A stretch of DNA of 64,000 bases from Culex pipiens pallens (taxonomy: Eukaryota > Arthropoda > Insecta > Diptera > Culicidae), in NCBI RefSeq assembly GCF_016801865.2, contig NC_068939.1, positions 68,785,072-68,849,071 on the forward strand. Reading direction: 5' to 3'. The stretch's first letter is position 1. Every line of letters starts with the position of its first letter. The translations under genes and the position numbers were made by a program. A model generated the notes under the pieces. That model did not search any database. It saw only the letters and a program-made list of their open reading frames with translations, and was not told where the DNA came from. Shown here piece by piece: positions 56,036 to 64,000 of the stretch.

Positions 56036-56110
56036 CCGGGTCCCGGGAATTCCCGGGAAATTGCAAAATTCAACTCTCGATTCCCGGGAAATTGAAAATC
56101 TCGAGAATCT
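56036..56110. repeat. TCCCGGGAATTCCCGGGAA cluster, copy 1
   Basis: Overlapping palindromes CCCGGG and GAATTC recur three to four times in 75 bp. A second cluster is at 60113-60225. Confidence 0.6.
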
Positions 56111-56124
56111 TCACCCTTTAATTA

Positions 56125-57040
56125 CGCCCTTTTGAAATGTTAGTATTGGTTTCAAATTTTTTTTAAATATTTTTTTCGAACAGATCGGGAAATTTCACGA
56201 ATGTTTCATATTTTAACATTGTAAATCGGACCATTGTTTGCTGAGATAACGACGTTAGAAATCATGGGTTGTTTGGGTGAGACTTAAAAAACATCAATTT
56301 TCCTGTTTTTTAACCTTTGCATGGCAATACCTCAGCAACTAAGGGTCGTATCAACAAAGTTCAATAAAGCAAAATAAAGTGAATTTCCTCAGCTTTTCAA
56401 AAATATTGTTTTCAAAGGTGTACAAACATGGGCACTAGTTGAAAAAATGCAAAACTGCAACTATTTTCAAAACAGTTACCTAAAAATAGCATAACTTGGA
56501 AATGGTGCACTTTATCAAAAATTCACTAAAGTACTTTTTGATTGCAAATTCGATTTTACATCGAAAAATGAAGTTGAAATTTTTTTCGACCAATATTTCG
56601 ATTTTTTGAAAAAAATCTGTATTGATTCAAAAATTCATAACTCGGTCAAAGATTTTTTGCCCATTCTGGAAATTTCTGAAAAGATGGCATTTGATGTCCT
56701 CTAAAACATATCAAAAAATTGAAAATAGTGTTTTTTTGCAAATCAAGTTTTAGTGACAAAAAGTGCAATTAAAATCACCAAAAATTGTTTTACCGTGTAT
56801 CATTTTTTTCAGTGTAGTCCATATCTATACCTACAACTTTACTGAAGACACCAAATCGATAAAAAAAATCCTTCAAAAAATACAGATTTTTGAATTTTTA
56901 TACATCATATATTTAGCTGCCAAATTTGTATGGAAAATTATATGGACAAACTAATGATGCAAAATGGCTTCTTTGGGCAAACCAAAGGCACCAAAAAAGT
57001 TTCAGCCGGATTAAAAAATACAAAAATTAAAATAAAAGAA
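56125..57040. mobile_element. PAL-B palindromic element, copy 4 (half), joined to a MITE
   Basis: It carries the right-arm phrases AGCAACTAAGGGTCG, AACTCGGTCAAAGATTTTTT, CAACTTTACTGAAGACACC and AAAGGCACCAAAAAAG; most of the left arm is missing. The PAL-B end phrase GACCGATTCCGTAGAGAACT reappears at 57744 beyond the MITE, so the MITE inserted near its end. Confidence 0.65.
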
Positions 57041-57044
57041 AAAA

Positions 57045-57738
57045 CGTTACTTAATCCACCCTTAGGTGGTTGGCGCCTTCCTCACATTTAAAGGGTGCTA
57101 TCCAAAATGCAAAAGGTGCGTAAATAACACTTAAGTGCTTATAACTTTTGATAGGGTTGTCAGATCTTCAATGTTTTGGACGCGTTAGAAAGGTCTTTTG
57201 AATACCTATCCAACGATAGGTTGCATGAGAGATCCGGACAACGTTTTCATCAACATATCTGAGATCCGGCCTCCAAAAAGCGTATAAATAACACTTAAGT
57301 GCTTATAACTTTTGATAGAATTGTCAGATCTTCAATGTCTTAGACGCGTTGGAAAAGTCTTTTAAATACCTTTCTGAAAATGTATAGCATGACGGGTTTT
57401 CTTACAAAAACCACCTTTTTACAATCTTCCGGACTTTTGTTAAAATCATTTTTTAAGCATAACTTTTGAAGTACTTAACTAAGCTGCATAATTTTTGATA
57501 GCGACTTATGGGACCCCAAGACGGATCGAATGACGCCAAAACGGACAAAATCGGTTCAGCCAATATCGAGATAATCGAGTGACAATTTTTTGATCAACAT
57601 CCCACCACACACACAGACATTTGCTCAGAATTTGATTCTGAGTCGATAGGTATACATGAAGGTGGGTCTAGGAGGTCTAATTGAGAAGTTCATTTTTCGA
57701 GTGATTTTATAGCCTTTCCTCAGTAACGTGAGGAAGGC
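57045..57738. mobile_element. MITE, CGTTACTTAATCC...GAGGAAGGC family, copy 2
   Basis: It has the same ends as 2617-3146. Internally the phrase CACTTAAGTGCTTATAACTT occurs twice (about 57130 and 57293), a duplication absent in copy 1 that explains the extra length. It is inserted in the A-run of the PAL-B end. Confidence 0.75.
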
Positions 57739-57789
57739 AAAAGACCGATTCCGTAGAGAACTGCTCAACTGAAAGCAAGTTTTTTCGAT

Positions 57790-59350
57790 TGCAGGGTTGA
57801 AATTAGGTTTTAGTTAGTTTTTAAAACAGAAATACAAATTGGAGAAAGTGTATTTTATTGGATCGCTTAACTAAATTTGAACTCCTGAAATCCAATTAAA
57901 TTAGTTTCCCAGCTGACACGATCCACTCCACCTTACATACCGGTCGGAAAGTTATGACACTGCAAGAATGCACTCAACGGAACGCTAGTTCTGGCATCTT
58001 GCACTACTGCTGCTCGTTACGGTCGATGGGGTACATGCTTTGGCGACAAATTTTACGCTTTGAGTACAGTCAATTCTCTGTAAACTGGTTTCTGAATAAT
58101 CTTTTAATTTTTTAACAGTAGAATTGCTTTTAAAATTTCTTTGAACTTCAAAGTTTTTGTACAGGTTGAAAAAACGAAATATGAGAAAATGACTGTTTCC
58201 CACGATACGCTGTGGCACGGTCACGGAACAGTCGCCAGCAACAATTTTTCGGAAACAATATTCCACGGGTTGTTGATGTCACTACACACCTACTATATTT
58301 TCCCTAGCCCTTGCTTCTGCTGCAGTTGTTGTGGGTGGTTTTGCGTTTTACAGGCGACCCGGTGCGGGTACATTAGTGCCAACACGGAAACTCTACGTTT
58401 GCGCGAAAATCGTGTATCCATTCAGTTAGTGTAGGAGAGAATCTACACAGTGTAGACCAACGGTGAAAACACGCGAATGGATCATTAAAAGTTATACCTT
58501 GCGAGGTGTTGTGGTTCGTGAACGCTTTATTTTTATTTGCTCGATTTGACAAGGTCATATTGAAAATGTATGTGGTACAACTTGTTGTCGTGTCAATATT
58601 GTGTGACATATATATTTTTTGTTGATACTATAATACCTTTTGTTTTCATTGTAAATAGGACCTTTTGAAAAAGTACCAGAAAATTAGCTTAGCTTGGTTG
58701 ACCGTACTCTAGCCGAGCATAAAGCTCGCAAAAGCTAGGGTGCCGAAAAAGTACCAGCAAATTCGACACTTTAGAACATTCGTTGAAAACACTTTTGCAT
58801 AACTTTCAAAGTGCGAACGAAACCGGTGTCCGTGTTCTATTGCCCCATTTTGAAAGCGTCTCCCCCCTTCGAAGTGGCCTCCGCAATTCTTTTGTTAATC
58901 CAAAATTTGGCAAAGATCTGCGCCCTGACCTGTTCCACATTTTTCGAGCGTCCGCCCGTGGTAGTACGTTCTCGCTGTACTACATAAAATACAACAAAGA
59001 GAAAAAAGTAAGAAGAACGAACACACGCAGAAGAATATTCTAAATACAACCCCGGCAGCAGCAAAGTCTCGACGTTGTGTCCTCGTTCCTATTTTGCCTT
59101 CTTTTGTGTTTTTGTGTGTCTTGCACCATATTTATTACTGACAGTCATCGGAGCACAGCACGACGGAACAAACACTTCTATCTCTCTGAATCTTCTTCTG
59201 GTTGCGCAGCTTCTCGCAGAGAACGGAGGCCAAGTTTTCCGGCGAAGGATTTTCCTTTTTTGTTTCTTTGTTTTTGCATGCCAGTGATGATGCTACTTGA
59301 CACAAAAAATTTAGAGATACTAAAAAAAAATTTATATAACTGCTTTTTTA
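57790..59350. other. unique, moderately GC region
   Basis: No domain-bearing ORF is found. The intervals 57900-58450 and 58680-59280 lack the usual repeats and may hold regulatory or untranslated exons, but I see no supported splice pair. Confidence 0.35.
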
Positions 59351-59352
59351 TG

Positions 59353-59385
59353 CAACTGCTGTGTGAGTTGGCGGAGAATTACCCA
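59353..59385. repeat. 33-bp PAL-A end fragment
   Basis: GCAACTGCTGTGTGAGTTGG and the following GCGGAGAATTACCC match the exact right end of PAL-A copies 1 and 2, with nothing else of the element nearby. Confidence 0.7.
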
Positions 59386-61105
59386 ATTTCATTTAAAATT
59401 CTTAACATAACTACTGAAAAACCTAATTAAAAAAATCTTTTTTAAACATTTTAAAAATTACTTACAAAAAAAGTAAGCTCTTGTATGTGGTGGTTTATTT
59501 CATCAAATTGAATTTAACCGCTATTGAATAAGCTGGGAATGTTTCGGTCCTTTGACACTCAATGTTTTACTGGAAGACTAACATAACCACAAAGTGTGAA
59601 GGATGGAAGGAAGACTCTTCCAACAAGACCCCCAGGAGATCACCAACATCCATCAAGACAAAGAACAATAGATCGTAGATCTATAACTAGACGCACGGTT
59701 TCGTGATGGCAAGGTCGATTCAACCAGTTAGGGTATAGGTTAAGATAGAGGACAAAGAATAAAAAAGTCTATAAATATCATTTAAGTGGATATAGCCTGA
59801 GATACGATTGCCAGATCTACAAATGTTTAGGCTCACAACATGAAATTTGAAACGTATTTTCATTGGCCTAACGCCTTAGTGAAATTGGTTCTTATGATCT
59901 CAAGTCAATTCGATTTTTAACTGTGCTTATGACGAATTCTATAGTTTATCTTTTTTGTGGTTCATCCATTTTTAATTTACTGATTATTTATCATTTGTTA
60001 ACACATAACACGACAAAAAACTATTTGTATAAACTTCCCATGAACTTCAATCATTTTTTAAGCAATTAGTTGTTATTTTGCCATTTTTAATGCACCAAAC
60101 TAGAGCGTCCAATTTTCCGTCCAGGGAAAAAAATTCCCGGGAATTCCCGGGATTTCCCGTAAAAAAAAATATTTCCCGTTTCCCGAGAAATTTGTAAATA
60201 TCCCGGGAATTCCCAAAATTCAAGCGAAAGTACATTTTCTTTATTCTTTGGGACCAGTTTTTTGAAAATACTCTGAAAAAAAAAATAAAAATAAATAAAG
60301 ACACACAACAAAATTTTGTTCAATTCAATTTATTGTATTTCTGATAATATCAATTTCTGAAGCATCTGGAAATAGACTTAGCCTTATGAAAATAAATTAT
60401 TAAACATTAGTTAAGCTATTTTAAGAAAAAAAATGAGTTATTTAATTTAAAAAAAGATATTAAAACGTTTCCGTCAAAGCAAAATTGAGATGTTTATGGT
60501 TTTTGTTTACTATGATAAAATGAGATGAAAATTGAATAGTTTCATCAAATATTTCAAATAGGTTTGTGCAAGAAAAATTAATTCAATTTGTTTAATGCTA
60601 ACAATTTTAAGTAAATCAACTATGGAGCACTGGTGCAACATGGGTGTTTGAGGGATAAATATGATGAAAATGTGTGACAGATTGTGTAATGATGTTAATT
60701 TATCGTATAATTGAAATAATTACAGATTTTGTGCACTTTCAACCGAAGTCAATTATAAAGCTGAAAATAATGTGGTATAATAAAACCATAAAAATCACCA
60801 AAAAACTTCTTTGCATTGTCTGAGAGGTGTACAGAAAAAAAATTCGTCAGGAAATGGTGACAGATTTTGTGGCAAAAAAAAAGATTAATTTTACCCCAGA
60901 AAATGATGAATTTTCATCAGTTTTTGATGAATATTCATCAGGTTCACATTTTTACACATTTTTTATGTAATATTTCTCAAAAATAGAGTTAATATTCAAC
61001 CTACCAAATTTTCAACATTTCAAAATTCAACTTTTTTTTTCTGTGTGCCCAAACATTCAAAAAAAAACTCCAAATATTTTAAAATATTGAATTGTTTGCG
61101 GACCG
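59386..61105. other. AT-rich DNA, repeat-derived in parts
   Basis: At 59760-59880 short phrases (ATTTAAGTGGATATAGCC, GATTGCCAGATCT) recall the MITE at 57045. The GGGAATTCCC cluster at 60113-60225 is listed separately. The rest shows no gene. Confidence 0.4.
60113..60225. repeat. TCCCGGGAATTCCCGGGAT cluster, copy 2
   Basis: This is the same palindromic motif as 56036-56110, about 110 bp, with A-runs between. Probably the ends of one mobile family. Confidence 0.6.
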
Positions 61106-61200
61106 AGCCTTGCAGCCAAGTGGTAACGTTTCCGCCTCGTAAGCGGTAGATCGGGGTTCAAATCCCTGCTCGGACCAACACAACGGGTGAGCTTTTCTCT
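61106..61200 (+). mobile_element. tRNA-Thr(CGT)-like SINE head or tRNA pseudogene
   Basis: The fold has an acceptor near CCGAGC/GCTCGG, anticodon stem-loop CCGCCTCGTAAGCGG (CGT) and box B GGGTTCAAATCCC variant (GGGGTTCAAATCCCTG). It lies directly beside a truncated PAL-A copy. A mismatch in the acceptor and the repeat context argue against a working tRNA gene. Confidence 0.5.
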
Positions 61201-61212
61201 TCTGGATTCGAA

Positions 61213-61926
61213 TATTACGAAAAAAAGTTTTGAAAAAGTTAGTCGTCATCGATCATGGCCGTTCATGGTCACCCACGACAGACACGGACGACGAAACAAA
61301 GAGAAACGCAAAAAGTAACTTTTTCAAAACTTTTTTTTTGTAAAATCGCGATAACTCGATAACTTATGTCTGCATATCAAAATTTTTGTAATTGTCTGTT
61401 CTACAATTTTGTACAACATTGTTACACTCTAAGAAATAACCCTGCAAAGTTAGAAAAAACACGAAATTTTAAAATGAAAATTGACCCTTCTGGGTCAATG
61501 CAGATTCGAAAAGTACATTAAATTTCCCATAAAATGACATGTTCCAAAAAATTTGACAGTCGTGTAACGGAAAATGGAAGAATTTTTTAAAAAAAGTTTA
61601 GTGTTTTTTTCGATGAAAAAAACGTTTTTTCGGAATTCTGAGTACGCCATCAAATCGGGCGTCTAATTTTACATAAAAATCCCTTCGACATAAAATTTCT
61701 ATCTCATCACCGTTTCAGGCTGCAAATCATTGAAAAACACCTCTTTTTTTGCATGTTCAAAAATGGAAGGGGTCGTACCGCCATTCCGTCACGAGATATC
61801 AAAAAACGGACCTCGGATTCGTGATCAGGGACAAAAGTTACCCCTTAGGACAAAGTTTCACGCAAATCGAAACGAGGTCGGGGCAACTTTTCCCGATTTC
61901 GTGTGAGTTGGTAGAGAATTACCCCT
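61213..61926. mobile_element. PAL-A element, copy 4 (half, opposite orientation)
   Basis: The left arm is reduced to about 23 bases. The spacer (CATCGATCATGGCCGTTCAT) is inverted relative to copies 1 and 2, so this copy is in the other orientation, followed by a complete right arm to GAGAATTACCC. Confidence 0.85.
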
Positions 61927-63244
61927 TCATTAAACTTACAAGAGTGAGTGGAAATCGTTTTTCAACTGGATTTATTTTTTTTTGTAATATTTTTTTAAAG
62001 TTTTCTACATGTATGTAACCCCTTAAAGGTATCCAAAGCAACTTAATACAAGTGTACGAGCAACTTTCGCTCAACTTGGGCGAGAGCAGCTTCCTCTTCA
62101 GCGAAAATCTCGAGCGAGAAATTGTCTTTTGGTTTATAATCACAGAATGGCATCCAAGGATGCCAACTTTTGGGAACTGAATTTCCTAGGCTTTTCCTTT
62201 CTTCCTCTTTTATTAGTGTGGCATTCTTAACTCGAACTACATGGCGACGATGACGATGATGTCATTCCGTGTCTAGTCTGTCTTGTTTCTGGCCCTGCTG
62301 AACAACAAACGTTCCTTCCCTTTAGTCAGGAAAAGGGTTCCTCGTTTGCTCGTCTGGTCCTGATTTTGTTGCAAGACTCCAAAGTTGAAAACGGTTGCCT
62401 TTTGCTAACCCTTGTCTGCTGCTGCTGCCACTGATGCTGTTGCAAGTGGATTGATGTTTGAGATTGAGTTGTCTTTTTCCTCGTGGCTGCCGTTTGTTTA
62501 AAATTTTAACACTATCTCGCTAGTGGGTTGGTTTGTCTTTGTGTGGGAGGCAGCAAAGGAAACCACCCTCATTGACTGGCGGAATGTGGTTTACAAAAAG
62601 TTGGTATCTGGGTGGTTTACATTGTTGAGGGAGTGATTGTTTGGCAGAACTTTGAGGGAAAGGAGTTTGATTAGGGTTAATTTTTGGTTGATGAGAAATT
62701 GAAATATCAACTCAACCTTGTTAGGCTGCGATAATGATATTTTTTGCAGAGTATTTTTTTAATTTGCAATAGTCAATCATCCAAAAATTTCTGTAGTCCT
62801 TAAATTAGTGGGATATTTACATAAGAGAAATTATTTAGGGACATTTGCTCTAATCATTTCAAGTTGTTTGGATTACTTATGATAAACATTAATTTTTGGG
62901 CAATGCAAATGGGTTAAAGCCATTCATCCGATTACGACAGATTTTCCATCGTTAAAAAACTTCAATTTCCTAACCTTCGACAGTATTGATCTCTCAGCAA
63001 CGTAAAAGAGAAATGGATGGCATTATCCTGTCGCGACGAAATCACTTCTCAACCCACACCACTAAATCACACCGAAAGCGTTCAACAGTGAAATCCGTGC
63101 AAACCCCGGAACATACTTTAAAAATTTCCACACACTTGATGTTCCACTTGAAGTCTTCAATTTCCCCTCGGATTTCCACCACCATCCTCTTCGATAACTC
63201 CCTCATAACTGAAAGCTTCCTCCACTGACTGTATACGTACTCAG
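61927..63244. other. unique region, no firm gene
   Basis: Non-repetitive and less AT-rich at 62040-62640 (with CTGCTGCTGC near 62420) and 62980-63240. It may be regulatory or intronic. Confidence 0.35.
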
Positions 63245-63250
63245 CGGAAA

Positions 63251-63373
63251 ATGAAGCACGTGCATCCCTCGTGGGCCTCCTCCCCTTTGTCGGTTCCGCC
63301 GGGACTTCCGGGCGATCCAATATCCGGCCACCACCACCACGGCTACCCGATAACCATCAAATCACTGCACTGA
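63251..63373 (+). CDS. possible short or terminal coding exon, Pro/His-rich
   Basis: After an acceptor-like TACTCAG (to 63244) an ATG opens 40 codons including SVPPGLPGDPISGHHHHGYP and ends TGA at 63371-63373. A strong donor GTGAGT follows at 63377. The third-base GC is high. It could be a plus-strand terminal exon or a noncoding first exon; another frame is also open across it. I do not recognise the peptide. Confidence 0.25.
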   Translation: MKHVHPSWASSPLSVPPGLPGDPISGHHHHGYPITIKSLH

Positions 63374-63376
63374 ACG

Positions 63377-64000
63377 GTGAGTCTATAAATAACAGCTGGG
63401 GGGAGAGATGATTTGGGAGTAATTCCTCAAACGAGGAGGATATCGTAAAATTTGTCCCCCGAACTGAAGCGCACACTCTCGACTTTTTGACTAAACGACA
63501 GCGTAATGCATACTAATGGGAGGGTAAACAGTGTGAAAAACTAATTTTGTACTCGTTGTTGAGAGAATGTGTCAGAGGTTCTCAACTATTTTTTGAAAAA
63601 TCCATGGTTTGTCTATGATTTCTATTTTTCCAATTAGTCTAAATCATGCTCAATTTTAACTTTTAATCATTACACAAATCGATTTGAGGAAAAAAAATCT
63701 TATTAAGTCTACTTATCACAAATAATGCCTTAGTTTAAGCACCACTGTTCTCACAATCTTGATAAAAAAAAGCACGAATGCATCCCGAACCAAGACAAGC
63801 CAACGATCATCAGCTAAAAGCTCTCTCCCCCTTCCCCTCCATAATCCTCTTGACCACTTGACCTGATGTCGGTGCATGTGCAGCAACCCATTGTCACTTG
63901 AGACTTTTTTTTTGCCTCATATCACTTAACAAACATCTCGCTTCAACTATCGTCTTCGATTGGTATCTCTACAGAATGGGGGGGGGGGGGGGGGGTGGGG
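63377..64000. other. window end, no gene seen
   Basis: AT-rich and then mixed sequence, ending in a G-run at about 63977-63994. Confidence 0.4.

Noticed and set aside
61106..61180. Functional tRNA-Thr(CGT) gene
   Set aside because: The acceptor stem has mismatches and the head abuts a broken transposable element; a SINE or pseudogene is more likely, though not excluded.

Overview
This is a eukaryotic, very probably mosquito (culicine, Culex-like) genomic window. The reasons are AT-rich introns and intergenic DNA, GC-rich spliced exons with GT/AG sites, an insect divergent ionotropic receptor, an insect CUB-domain secreted protein, a stomatin/MEC-2 gene nearly identical in its core to the fly family, and a dense load of tRNA-derived SINEs, TA-duplicating MITEs and long foldback elements. 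The species call is inference; no search was possible.

Layout. About 0.27-4.3 kb: an ORF1 (gag)-only non-LTR retroposon on the minus strand with both ends and a 14-bp target duplication visible. It is itself split by a 425-bp poly(A) retroposon and by a 2-kb foldback element, which in turn carries a MITE. A TA-flanked MITE follows at 4.3-4.9 kb. About 6.4-11.9 kb: a plus-strand CUB-domain protein gene of which three coding exons are visible. Its 4.4-kb intron holds two hexanucleotide arrays, a 1.35-kb near-perfect palindrome and a complete intronless ionotropic receptor gene in the same orientation. About 13-16 kb: a SINE, a palindromic element and a degenerate tandem repeat. About 16.1-18.9 kb: a repeat-poor, T-rich block that may be the 3' UTR of a minus-strand terminal exon.

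About 23.56-36.8 kb: the stomatin/MEC-2-like gene on the minus strand, with five coding exons whose splice phases all agree. Its N-terminal exon(s) are not identified and must lie at higher coordinates. Its introns, and the presumably upstream or intronic DNA from 36.8 to 64 kb, are mostly mobile elements: two large palindrome families here called PAL-A and PAL-B, a 4.1-kb composite foldback, Harbinger-like and Tc1/mariner-like MITEs, composite SINEs with two tRNA-like modules, and an inverted cluster of twelve short repeats.

The genes are not a pathway. The CUB protein is probably secreted, the receptor is a chemosensory-type membrane channel, and the stomatin is a membrane-scaffold and channel modulator. 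The most interesting points are the gag-only retroposon with intact ends; the long hairpins inside transcribed introns, which could feed the siRNA pathway; the stomatin stop codon lying inside a perfect splice-donor motif with an open 84-codon extension behind it; and the receptor gene nested in a CUB-gene intron.
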